From the NCBI GenBank assembly GCA_010279815.1, contig QEOQ01000697.1:170813-234812 (forward strand): 64,000 nt of DNA. The letters are read 5' to 3'. A program made the translations under genes and the position numbers. The stretch comes from Brachionus plicatilis. Lineage: Eukaryota > Rotifera > Eurotatoria > Ploima > Brachionidae. The notes under the pieces are model-generated. The model saw nothing but the letters and a program-made list of their open reading frames with translations, had not been told where the DNA came from and did not search any database. Positions 46,435 through 56,321 of the stretch are shown here, in pieces (the stretch's first letter is position 1; each line of letters opens with the position of its first letter).

Positions 46435-46675
46435 TGGAGTTTTTAAGTAACAAGTCTCGTTTTAAGTCCAAGTATTTTTATTTATTTTTAAAAATTCCAA
46501 GTTAAAGACTTTTATTTTTTTTTAAGTTCGGGCTTGGACTTTAATTTTGGTGACTTTGACTTTAACTAGGCCGCCACAATAAATACCAGGAACGGTAAAA
46601 ATTCATGTGGCTCTGGCTTCGGACAAATTCTTTTTAATGACTTGGACTTTAATGTGGGACTTTTAAACAACATCG
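46435..46675. mobile_element. hAT-like MITE (241 bp) carrying one 41-bp-type unit
   Basis: Ends TGGAGTTTTTAAGTAAC and TTTTAAACAACATCG are imperfect inverted repeats related to 44979-45345, with the same AAGTCCAAGT and GACTTGGACTT words inside. The flanks ATGAAAAC (46427-46434) and ACGAAAAT (46676-46683) agree at 6 of 8 positions. Inside, near 46566-46610, lies an inverted relative of the 41-bp array unit at 31 kb (GGCCGCCACAATA and GGAACGGTAAAAATTCAT). Confidence 0.6.
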
Positions 46676-47138
46676 ACGAAAATTAAGGAAAAACTATTTC
46701 AAAAATTATTAGCTTGATTTTGTAAGTAACCTGAATGCTGAACAACACTTTTCTTTTCATTTCTAAGCTTACATTTTTTAAAAATTATTCAAAATATGAT
46801 TTTTAAGTAACACTTTAAGCGACTTAAAATCTGTTTTTTTGTAAATTAATTTAAAATATGAGAGCCAGGCGAATAAATGGACAATTCAAGAAAAACTGTA
46901 CATACTTTGCAAATCATAAAAAATTTATAATACAGAAAATTCAGATTGAAAAATGTGCTATTAACGAATTTTAAAATTTGTTCCCAACAGTTAAATGGCA
47001 AAAGTACATAAACCATTTTTAAAAAGTCAATCAACAATATTGTATGATGGAATGTTTGGATAATTAAAAAAATTATTGAAAACGAAGGATGGTGATCTTG
47101 AAATTAAAGAACATTAAAACATTAAAATTCGCATGGAT

Positions 47139-47693
47139 TAGGGGTGGGAAACCGGTTCCATCTGTGAACCGGTTTGTCGAACCAGTTGGTTTTTGGAACT
47201 GGTTTATGGAACCGGTTCGTATTTGGAACCGGTTTATGGAATCGGTTCGTTTTTTAAACCGGTCTTGTATCAAACCGGTTATATCAGAGGAATAAAAAGA
47301 AGATTTTTGGCTCAAAAAAATTTTTTTCTTTATTAATTTTATATTTTTTCAATTAAACAATTAAGAAAAATTCAATTCATATGTAAAAAATAAAAATAAA
47401 AAATTCTTTTCTTAAATTTTCTTTTATTCAAAATTGAACCGGTTTAAAATTAGAACCGGTTCCATAAACCGGTTTACAAATCGAACCGGTTCCATAAACC
47501 GGTTTACAAATCGAACCGGTTCCATAAACCGGTTTACAAATCGAACCAGTTCCATAAACCAGTTCCAAATACGAACCGGTTCGACAGACCGGTTTACAAA
47601 ACGAACCGGTTCCATAAACCGGTTTACAAACCGAACCGATATTCCTTTTAACCGGTTTCGAACCGGTTTTATCGAACCGCTTTCCCACCCCTA
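47139..47693. mobile_element. Non-autonomous hAT element made of AACCGGTT repeats (555 bp)
   Basis: The termini TAGGGGTGGGAAACCGGTTC and the inverse CGCTTTCCCACCCCTA are flanked by a perfect 8-bp direct repeat GCATGGAT (47131-47138 and 47694-47701). That is diagnostic of hAT. Two arrays (about 47150-47285 and 47436-47670) carry about 17 exact AACCGGTT palindromes at 14-16-bp spacing, with several one-base variants. The second array is a 30-bp unit (AACCGGTTCCATAAACCGGT and continuing). An AT-rich 140-bp spacer separates them. No protein is encoded; long frames through the array are a by-product of the repeat. Confidence 0.9.
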
Positions 47694-47840
47694 GCATGGA
47701 TAGACAATGAAATTTAACTAATAAAAAAACTGTCCCTAAAATGCGGAAAACGGAATTCCGCTACCCAATTTCCGAAGAAAAAATCTGTTCATATTCTGCA
47801 AAATCAAATACTAAAATGCGGAAATTCTGCAATTTGGGAT

Positions 47841-48738
47841 GGCATACAATTATCGTTCACCAATAATATTTTTTTTATTCACCAAATAAATATAATCTAA
47901 GGCAAAACTTGATTACCAAAATTTAACAACTAATTCGTGTATTTTGCCGCAAATTTAATCTTAATTGACACCAAAAATCACAATTACCCTTGCAAATCAT
48001 ACCACCGATTCAAAATTGGTTTCTAAACCAAATTAATTTATACTTCACCAGTTAAATTTTTTATTCACCAATCGATACGATGGGTCACGTAATCGATACG
48101 ATGGCAACAGCAGTAATTCAAGATAACACAGTATCATCATCAAGTGAAAACGTATTTGTTTATCAAGATACTAGTGATGATGTAGCTTCGGATATTGAAT
48201 CTGAAACATTGCACAGAAAAAGGAATAGAAGCAAAGATCAAATATACAACGTGCACAACAATTATCAATTATTTGATGAAGCTTTGAAAGATCTCAATAA
48301 AATAGGCAATTGGAGAAAACAACGCAAGCATTATACCAGCGATGTAGATTGTACATCGAGAATAACATTTGCAAGGACTTGATTGGTATACCAAAAATTC
48401 AAAAAATTCCTGGATGTGAAATACCATTATCAGCGAAAAATATTCCTTTCGGCGAAAAAAGAAGACCTTTAAAGGCAAAAAAAGTCTTGATAGTTCAGTA
48501 ATTATTTTTGGTTTGATTTGTTTTATTATTGGTGATAAAAACTGCTATTTTGGTTGAAATAAATAATTTTTTGGTTAAAAATAATTAATAAATTTGGTGA
48601 AAAAATAATATTTTTTTTGGTGAAATAAAATTGTTTTGGTGAAAAATATATTTATTTGGTTCATTTTTTATTATTTTTTTGGTGATTTATTTTGGTGAAG
48701 TATTTAATAATTATTTGGTGAAGGAGAAATTTAGTGCC
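47841..48738 (+). mobile_element. Internally deleted MULE (898 bp) nested in the larger element
   Basis: Ends GGCATACAATTATCGTTCAC and, inverted, GGCACTAAATTTCTCCTTCA, followed inward by arrays of TTCACCAA (left) and TTGGTGAA (right). It is flanked by ATTTGGGAT (47832-47840) and ATTTAGGAT (48739-48747), a 9-bp duplication with one mismatch, as expected for Mutator-like elements. The coding region joins a transposase N-terminus to its extreme C-terminus. Confidence 0.75.
48080..48501 (+). pseudogene. MULE transposase, N- and C-termini only
   Basis: The frame 48080-48382 (100 codons, ATG start) has an acidic Ser/Asp-rich N-terminus and then NYQLFDEALKDLNKIGNWRK. Another frame, 48310-48501, ends CEIPLSAKNIPFGEK and RRPLKAKKVLIVQ. 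That tail aligns with the transposase ending at 34811-34984 (CVIPWVAKQIPIG...GRPKNAKRAL). The DDE core and SWIM finger are absent, so this is a deletion derivative that cannot transpose by itself. Confidence 0.6.
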
Positions 48739-48968
48739 ATTTAGGATGGGGTCTATATTTTGCCGAAATTGCTTTGCGGAATTTGCGGAAATATAAATTT
48801 TTGTTTAAAAAATTAAGCAATTTAAGAAAAAAACAACTGTAAACTGACTAAAAAAAGTTAAAATAAAATAAAAGCACTAAGAGAATAAGAACTGAGACCA
48901 AAAAAAAAAATAAAACTTAACAAAGCTAAAAAAACTTAAGTTTAAAAATTTTAAATTTGAATTATTAA

Positions 48969-49193
48969 ATAAATAAATTTTCAATTTACTTTCAAAGACT
49001 GGCCACTGAGACAGTCGTTGAAATTTCTGAGCAATTTAAATTAAAGGATATGTTCCATGTAGACAAAATTGAAGGTCAAAACAAATTTTATTCGAGGATT
49101 AAATTGGAAAACACTTGTATTTATAATATAAAAGGTGATTGTAATGTTTACATTAGTACCTTTGGGCCCGTCTATCCGATCTCCCTCGTTTGA
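48969..49193 (+). CDS. Coding-like exon inside the 2.8-kb element, unrecognised
   Basis: An open frame of about 74 codons without an ATG at its start (LATETVVEISEQFKLKDMFH; ENTCIYNIKGDCNVYISTFG). Its composition is far from that of surrounding AT-rich noise. The stop overlaps a possible donor (GAC|GTATTGG, 49194). It could be joined to the exons at 49477-49522 and 49584-49778. No domain is recognised. Confidence 0.35.
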   Translation: MNKFSIYFQRLATETVVEISEQFKLKDMFHVDKIEGQNKFYSRIKLENTCIYNIKGDCNVYISTFGPVYPISLV

Positions 49194-49476
49194 CGTATTG
49201 GAACATGCATTTATGCTCCTTCTTAACTTAAACGCTCATGGTTAAGGCAATGTGAAATTTAAGTACAAAAATTACAGTACAAAAAGTAAAAACGCTATAA
49301 TTTATTTTCTAATTGTGCAAAAATGGTTCTGCAAAAAGTACAATATTGTACAAATTTTGTGCAACCGAATTCCAGGCTCTGCAAAAACTCTGCAATTTAT
49401 TGCATTTTTTAATCAAATATTTTTTAATGGTGTGCATTTTACAGAAAATTGCAGAGAATTATATTGATTTTTGAAG

Positions 49477-49778
49477 AGCTTGGAATGCAAGAGATTTAAA
49501 ACAATGTCAAAACCTTAGATACGTAAGTAAAATTCAACAGAATTCATTTAAAGAATTGAGTTAATGTACACAATTTTTTATAGACTGTTAATCGTCGGAG
49601 GAGATTTACATATGATGAAATAGCAAATATGCATTTAATGCATATTTCTATTTCATTTCCTAATCACATTTTAACAGCACCGGATATTCGGTTCAACATT
49701 AAAGATTATAGTTCTTCGAATGATTCAGAGGAGATTTTAATGATTGATTCTTGTGGTCTAAATTACATATATGATTAA
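49477..49778 (+). CDS. Coding-like last exons with a 61-bp intron, unrecognised
   Basis: The segment 49477-49522 reads AWNARDLKQCQNLRY and ends at a strong donor (TAC|GTAAGT). The next exon starts at 49584 after TTTTTTATAG and continues in frame with TVNRRRRFTYDEIANMHLMH to LMIDSCGLNYIYD and a TAA at 49776. The intron (49523-49583) has consensus ends. It may be the transposon's own gene or a captured host fragment. The convergent ORF1 relic ends 5 bp away. Confidence 0.4.
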
Positions 49779-49782
49779 AATG

Positions 49783-50271
49783 CTAAGTCTTGGTCTTGTG
49801 GTTCTCGTTGCCTTTGTAACTACTCTTGATACGCCTTTGGCTCTTGACGTGACTGCTCCTATCTAAGTTCAGAGCTTTCAACACCTTGTCCACTTTCTCA
49901 GTGTCTTCCCCTTCGCTACCAACACCGACTCCGGATATGATTACGTTGTTCTCGATCCTTGCTTTCTCGTTTATTTCCTTGTTGACGCTAGCGATGAGGG
50001 CTTGCGTCTGTTCACTTGGTTTCTTGCTGTTGACTACGTTGCTCGACAATGTTCCCGTGCCTCTCGAAGGATCCTGTAAACCAGCCTCTGTGGAAGCTAG
50101 TTTAGTCTCCAGCTCTTTGATTTTAACGGACTTTTCCTTGACGATTTTCACCAGTGCGATGACGTATCTGTGCATTTTTTTAGAAGTTTCAGAAGCAGTG
50201 TGAGGAGCAGTTGGCCAATACTCCAGTATGTCAGTAACACCATCCATTTGGTCAGGAAAAGAATTCGCCAC
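49783..50271 (-). pseudogene. Non-LTR retrotransposon ORF1 relic
   Basis: About 160 codons at clearly higher GC than the flanks. The first ATG is MDGVTDILEYWP (about 50247). The middle is a coiled coil (IVKEKSVKIKELETKLAS). It is followed by INEKARIENNVIISGV and a short KVLKAL block, the usual layout of ORF1 nucleic-acid-binding proteins in CR1/L2/jockey-like elements. It ends prematurely in a basic tail. No linked endonuclease or reverse transcriptase follows. Confidence 0.6.
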
Positions 50272-50599
50272 ACCCGAGTATATTATGTTAAGTGAATTTT
50301 TTTTAAATTGATAAATTTTTATTTACACAAAATTATTTTAATGTTTTGCTTAATTTTTTAAACAAAAATTTAGTTTTATTTATTCTCTATTATATGTTTT
50401 CGCACATTCCGCAGAATAATTTCCGCAAAATATAAAACCCATCCTAAATTTCCGCATTTTAGTATTTGATTTTACAGAATTTGAACAGATTTTTCCCGCA
50501 GAAATCGGATTGCAGAATTCCGTTTTCCGCATTTCCGTTTCTGCATTTTAGGGACAACCAATAGGCCCTTTTTCTTTCTGTAGTTTATCAGTATTTTAA

Positions 50600-51762
50600 T
50601 AATTATATAAAAAATTATACTGGATCCGGGGCTGAGCCCTGGTCGGTATGTTATAGATTAGAGAAATATTAGTTAAAATCAATATTAATATTTAAACTAT
50701 TAATTATTTAAATCTTTTTTTAAATATGAAAAAGAACAGAAAGTTTTTTTACTTTTTAATATTCTGATTGTCTATGCCTTGACATTTACTTATTTTAACG
50801 ATTTTTACCATCATTTACCACCATTGCCACAGGTAATTTTCTGAATTAGATTCGAATTTTTGAAATAACTTTTTTTTTAATTTTTAGATTTTTTGTTAAT
50901 TGTAAAGAATAAAAATCTGATAAGTGTTGAATTTAAAATTTAGATGTCTACAATACATAATTATCAACTTCAAGTTTCCGTTAAAACATTTTAGCTTAGG
51001 GTTCGCATTAAAATTTTATGTTTTGTCATAAACTGTATTAATAAATAGTTCTTAATTTTATTTTTTATTGAGTTATTCAGTTATTTAAAAAAGAAGATAT
51101 TCAAGATATAATGTAACTATATAAATCTTTATTGTTTCTTTTGTATCAAATTTAATTCAGTTTTTATTCAAATAAGATCAAATTCATTTAAAAAAGGATG
51201 AAAATATTGCAATCGAAACTTCCAAATACTTTGAATACAAAACACTCATTTTTCTTGTCACACTTCCAGAAATTTGCAATCCTATTTCCTAATCCTAATC
51301 CTAATGGTATTTAAACCATCTACTTTTGAACCCTGTGGGTTTGCAGGATGTGGACCAGAAAAATTTAATGGACAAATCTATTCCAAATTCTAAGAAAATT
51401 TTTTCAGTATTTATTATTTCGAATTTTATTTTAATTAGTAAAAAATTAACAATAAATTCTTAGTTTAATCGACCAATTTAAGAATTACAGCGGCTAAATA
51501 TTGAGTCTCACTCATTTAATATTTAGTAATCAAATGAAATCAAGTATTTTTTATATTGATATGGTTAAAACAGTAAAATTATACTTGATGCCTTGTTCAA
51601 AGAGAAAACACTGTTCTAAAATGTTGCTCTTTGATGCTTAAATCCGTAAATGAAGCTTAATTTTTCTTTCCAATGATAATAAAAAATCCAAAAAGAGAAA
51701 AATAAGAAAAAAAAGAAAAAAATTGGTTGTTTTTAGATCTTTTGCTCGTAGGTTTACTTGGA
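50600..51762. other. AT-rich DNA with one dispersed repeat
   Basis: No gene seen. The segment at about 51050-51240 is shared with 58235-58425 (words TTGTATCAAATTTAAT and TTTAAAAAAGGATGAAAATA). Near 50630 there is a short GC hairpin (GGGGCTGAGCCC). Confidence 0.5.
51050..51240 (+). repeat. Dispersed repeat, copy 1
   Basis: Aligns in the same orientation with 58235-58425 over about 190 bp with moderate divergence. No coding content. The family is unknown. Confidence 0.6.
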
Positions 51763-52244
51763 TCACTGATTGAGTTCTTCAATAATTGCATTAGTCTGTA
51801 TAGTTACGTTTTCATAGATTGCAATTATTTGATCTATTACTTCGGGTTTCAATCTTTGTACATCGACACCGCTAAAGCTTTCTTCGTGATTGTGTTCGTC
51901 GTCTGAGATGAAAAGTGTACATTTTTGGCTCTCGGAATGCATGAATAGGTACATTTTCTTTGAGCATTTCGATCTTTTGCCCAAAGTGTAGCTACTAAAA
52001 AATCTCTTGTCGCCTTGATTTAAATTACCCTTACGACATTTTTGGCCTTCAAACACACCTTTTAAGACTCGATCGGCTATTTCATAGTTGGTAAAACTAG
52101 AAAACGCAAAATAATTTCGGATTTTCCTCTTGTTTTTTTTGGTTGAGCTTCTTCCAAATCATCAGCATCTTGCAATGTTTCTTCATTGGATTCAGCTTGG
52201 TTACTATGAGGAACAATTTCGTAACTTGTTGATTCTTCAGTCAT
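51763..52244 (-). pseudogene. MULE transposase N-terminal region with FLYWCH-like finger
   Basis: It begins with ATG at 52244 (MTEESTSYEIVPHSNQAESN), is acidic, then basic (KKTRGKS), and breaks by a frameshift near 52115. The second frame reads NYEIADRVLKGVFEGQKC and SKCSKKMYLFMHSESQKC, then DDEHNHEES. The C...C...HNH spacing is that of the zinc-binding N-terminal domain of Mutator-like transposases. The frame ends after KPEVIDQIIAIYENVT; the DDE catalytic domain is missing. Confidence 0.55.
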
Positions 52245-52744
52245 TATTTGATTGATTATAAACAGATTTTTTTTTTGATTTAATTATTTATTTAGTGGCC
52301 TCAGCGTTAGCTGTTTTAGCCAAGAATAAAATGAATAGAATAAAGGTTATTGAAAATTAAAGTTAATAATGTTTTAATATACAAATATAAATATAATTAA
52401 ATATAATAAATAAAATTTTTTAGACAAAAAATAATAAGACCAACGTAATAATTATTAAACAACTTTTTTAACTCCGCATAAAAATGTTTAAAAACAGAAA
52501 AACAGGAATAGTTTTTTATATTATTCAGAATTGACAACTCATTAATTGCTTAATTAGTTCAATCAACATGTTTGAGTATATTAACACATTTATATAGTTG
52601 TCAATTTATATTTATTTGATTAATTATTTGATACTGCTTAAAAAAAATATTAGTATCACATAACGATAAAAATTTGAAAATTTCGTTTGGCTTAGCAATT
52701 TTGAAAAACCAAATTTAATTAATAGCGTCATCACGTGTTAAAAA

Positions 52745-53930
52745 ACCGTTGAAAGTTGTGTGTTGGCAATGTCGCTCATCAAAACAAACCAAAACCGACG
52801 GTGGATATTTAAAAATTCGGTCAAGCTAATCTGAAGAGGTTAGACAAACCGATAAGCCATAAAGTATTATTTTATGCACTAGATATCGTCCTAAACCAAG
52901 TTGAAAATGATGCGATCACATCCATCTACAATTTTTCTTCAAACAAAGTATGGATAATAGAGTTTAATGTTGCTTTTGATGCTGCCCAAATCTTCGATCG
53001 TGAAATCAATATTAATGGAACCAATTTCAGGTTTCTTTTTGCCCTCTGATTTCGAGAATCATAGACTTGAATCTTTTTTTAACGCTGTTCGGATTGATGT
53101 TCTTAAGATTGAACACATCACTGAAGAAAAATATAAAGATAGACCCGAGAGGAAAAATGGTGTCAGAAGAGTGAGAATATCATTCCCAAAAGAAGTTGAG
53201 AACATTATTGGAAGCTTGTCAGGCCCTACAATGATGTATGGTTTAAAGTGTCTTGTGTCAATTGTTGGACAAAAGCAGAAATGCTATTTTTGTGATGAAG
53301 AAGGACACAAAATAGCGAAATGCCCTTTCAAATAAATACTTTGCGAAAAGTGTCATCAGAAAGGATACTTGACACAAAAATCCTCCATTGCTGAAAAGCT
53401 AAAGTCGCTTTAGAGGAAAAAGATTGACTACAATGATTTTTTCATCGACCAAGAAGAAACCCAATCAATAATTTGAGCTGACCAAAAAGACAATGATGAC
53501 AATATGATGCCAAAAACGCCTGGATATCAGCCAACAAATTTCAATGACGTAATATCCCAAATTAGCACAAAAGACCTTAAAACTCCAGTTTTAGAAGACC
53601 ATTTGGTAAGTCGTTTAAACGATTTTCTACCACTATGTCAGTCACCTGTCAATGTACGCTCAAATGATCAGAATGAGACAGAAACTCTTTTCCAAACCAA
53701 AAATCAAATCAAGAGATTTTCCGAATCTGATCGAAATGAAAAAGATTTCACCGTAAAAGAATCAAAGAAACCATAAATAAAAACGACAATACCTTCGAGT
53801 CTGAATCAAATAGTTCGACAACTGAATGTTCAATTCAAGTAGATCAATCATCTAACGAAGTTGGTCAGCAAACTGCCAGTCAAAACAGCATTGAAGAAAA
53901 TTTAGAATGAACAAGAAGACAAATCAATCA
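52745..53930 (+). pseudogene. Non-LTR retrotransposon ORF1 with CCHC knuckles, broken
   Basis: Frame pieces: about 52818-53049 (KVLFYALDIVLNQVENDAIT), then a shift into 52967-53335 (RLESFFNAVRIDVLKI), which ends with a CCHC zinc knuckle CYFCDEEGHKIAKC. A second knuckle-like run (CEKCHQKGYLT) lies in a further piece. A Ser/Asn-rich spacer (53504-53930) leads to the endonuclease start near 53990. At least three frame breaks or stops show decay. The order is gag-like ORF1 followed by endonuclease. Confidence 0.65.
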
Positions 53931-53961
53931 ACTTTAAGAACAAAACCTCTTAATAAAACAA

Positions 53962-54109
53962 GGTTAGTAATTACACACTGGTCTTCATTTACCTAGGAGG
54001 ATTCATCTCTTGGCCAATTTTTTAGCTAAAAAATTTCCCGACATTGTTTTGCTCAATGAATTAACCCTTTAACTACCAATTTCTCAAAATTGCAACACAA
54101 GATAAAAAC
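53962..54109 (+). repeat. 148-bp inverted repeat, left copy (endonuclease start plus piggyBac end)
   Basis: It pairs with 57336-57483. Ninety-nine bases are the start of a retrotransposon endonuclease (FLAKKFPDIVLLNEL), with six differences from the other copy. The remaining 49 bases are TTAA plus the end of a piggyBac-like element, with no difference. The piggyBac end is cut off at 54109. Confidence 0.8.
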
Positions 54110-54931
54110 TTCATCTAATTATCCTTGTCTGTGGTGCGAGTGCCCAAAAATAGACTTATCAAAAATTCAAGTAAATCCCCGAAGGTCTTATAAAAAGAAC
54201 AGGGAAATTCTCGAAAAAAGTTCAAAAACTAAACGAGAACATTTTGGATACAAAGAGTATCCATTATTAGAGGAGATATCTCATCCAAAGTTTATTATCG
54301 ACTTACTTTACTTATTCTTACGAATAAGTGATGTATTATTCGAACTCTAAATACACGAGCTATGTAGAATAGATAAATTTTCAAATTCGAGTCAATTTAA
54401 TGAAAAAAAACATATTGAGTTAAAGAAACTCTCCAACTTTATAAAAACAAAATGTGGTATTTCGATCAAATATTTCAATCAAGAGACCAAGTCGGTCTCG
54501 ACGATTTCAAACAAGCTGCCAGCCATAAAGAGAATAGCGATTTTTGAAAAAATTGATGATTCTATTTTTGAGAAGATAGAAAACGGCAAGAAAATAAAAG
54601 AAATATGGATCGAATTTTACAAAATTTACAAGTATTACTCGTCTATTACTCTGCCATCTTCTTCGAGTCAAGAACAAAAGATTGGTTAAATTTGTTTCTA
54701 CGAGTTTATCATGAGGCAGATGTGATACCTTACATTCATGCATTTGTAAATCACTTGCATGAACTTTACGAGTCAAATATCAACGTTTATCACTTCAATC
54801 AGCAAGGCTTAGAAAAATATAATGATATTATAACAGCGACAAATCAAAGAGGCTCAAATAAAAGTAAATTATGTTTGAAGCAAATTTTGATGAAACAATG
54901 CCGAATGGCTTATTTTAATAATAAATTTTAA
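54110..54931 (+). pseudogene. Decayed protein of an unclassified, transposon-like family
   Basis: One frame begins SSNYPCLWCECPKIDLSKI, includes a RRSYKKNREILEKSS stretch, has one stop at 54348, continues through FEKIDDSIFEKIENGKKIK and shifts frame near 54680. The rest reads WLNLFLRVYHEADVIPYIHA, then HFNQQGLEKYNDI and a stop at 54931. The CxWC..C pair near the start and the PYIHA...QQGLEK block recall uncharacterised repeat-associated proteins abundant in some aquatic invertebrate genomes. I cannot assign a superfamily. Confidence 0.45.
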
Positions 54932-55374
54932 TATTTTTTGTTTTTTATTTGTTTTACTTGTGTGTATTTTATGTGATTTTCAACCCGAACTATTTTTATC
55001 CTTTTTGTTTAAAATTATATTAAATTTAATCAAATATTATAATTAGCTCATTTTTTTTTGTAAAATATTGCAGTTTTGTCTAACCAATAAAAATAAAAGT
55101 TTCACAAATAAATTTCTTTTCGTTTTACCAATCAAAAAAATATTTCAAATAAGAAAAATTTCCTATTTTCTTCATTATGCAGATTTTTACCTGTATCATA
55201 TTTTCAGGCTATAATCAAATTAACAAACACGATTTTAACAAATTTTTGGAGCATGTAATGAAGATAAGTTTTTATACTAATTTTTATCATCAATGTCCAA
55301 AACTCAAAGCGTTGTCTGGTAGTTCAAGACATTAAGATGTCATAACAGAAATTATTTTCAATTAAAATTCAAGA

Positions 55375-56317
55375 ATAAAATTTAAAAAAAAATGATCTTA
55401 AGGGGCGAAATTTGAATAAATTAATTGGACTAAATATTGAAGATAAGAGTTCTCCGAAGCATTTTCCCTTTTCTTGATTAGTTTTGAATTCCTTTTCATT
55501 TAAAATCAAATTAAGAATTAAATTTGATCCTTTTTTCGTTCTAAATTTATTTATTTTTTTCCAAAAAGGTCTACTTGTCAGTGGGTTTTTTCCCATCTTC
55601 TCAATAAAATCAAACCAATTTTGATTCCAGAATTTTTTTAGAGAGGCCTTTAACTCAGATGTAAGTTGATTAAATTTTTGCTTTAGCTTTTGACAGCGAG
55701 TTTTCTGGAAGTTTCTTCTTACTTTCCTACGTTCTTTGATCTAATTAACAATGTTCGGTGGAAGACTCGTTTTGTAGATTTTCTGAGAAAGATATGGAAC
55801 TTTCAGTGATATTCACTATTTGAGAATTTAAAATCTCGCTGAATAATTGCCAGTTTGCTTTCTTATAGTTAAACCTTTTAGCTGCTTATTTATTTTCTAC
55901 TTGATAGCCCATAGAAATCGATGCTTCGATTGGAAAATGATCACTAGTCATGTCTTGACTATTTAAGACACTATAGTCGGTAATTTTTTCAATTAAAGAA
56001 AATGAAACAAAAAGGTCAAGAATTTCAAAAAAATTTTTATAAAAAATATTGAAATTAGGACGCTTATCATTGATTACTCAAAAGTCTAACTCATTGATTA
56101 TTTTTTCCAACATTATGCCATTTTCATTTTCCCCAACGCAGCCTATTCGCTTTGTTCTATCGTTCGGAATTGAATTCCTCATAATAAAAATCTTTTATTA
56201 ATTCAATTCCTTCTTTAATTAAAATAGCTTCTCCACCTCCATACTTGTTGAGTGGTTTTGTTATGAACTGATAATTGTGAAAATCAAGATAAATATTTGC
56301 CTCTCTCAAATCTATCT
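55375..56317 (-). pseudogene. Non-LTR endonuclease and inter-domain linker
   Basis: From 56317 downward the minus strand encodes an APE-type endonuclease: KYGGGEAILIKEGIEL, then after decay SQDMTSDHFPIEAS (the SDH motif), then the linker up to the reverse transcriptase (PFWKKINKFRTKKGSN, KEFKTNQEKGKCFGELLSSI). Several stops interrupt it and the reverse transcriptase is absent. Its N-terminal part lies beyond the piggyBac insertion at 57385-57483, in frame across the TTAA. Confidence 0.7.
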
Positions 56318-56321
56318 TTAA

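Larger units (their letters stand above)
47731..50556. mobile_element. 2.8-kb element with ~120-bp terminal inverted repeats
   Basis: The left end TGTCCCTAAAATGCGGAAAA and the right end, inverted, agree over about 120 bp with small gaps (shared words AATCTGTTCA, AAATCAAATACTAAAATGCG, TATATTTTG). The left repeat is itself interrupted by a MULE (47841-48738) and resumes at 48739. Inside are two or three plus-strand coding-like exons (48969-49778) and a minus-strand retrotransposon ORF1 (49783-50271). I found no clear target duplication, so the superfamily is open. Confidence 0.7.

Noticed and set aside
47089..47697. Long overlapping frames on both strands through the AACCGGTT arrays
   Set aside because: They are a by-product of a repeat whose length keeps frames open. 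Their repetitive NRFTNRTGSI/EPVRFVNRFM text is not a protein family.
47722..50565. 9-bp target duplication for the 2.8-kb element
   Set aside because: TAAAAAAAC on the left and ACCAATAGG on the right do not match, so no duplication is claimed.
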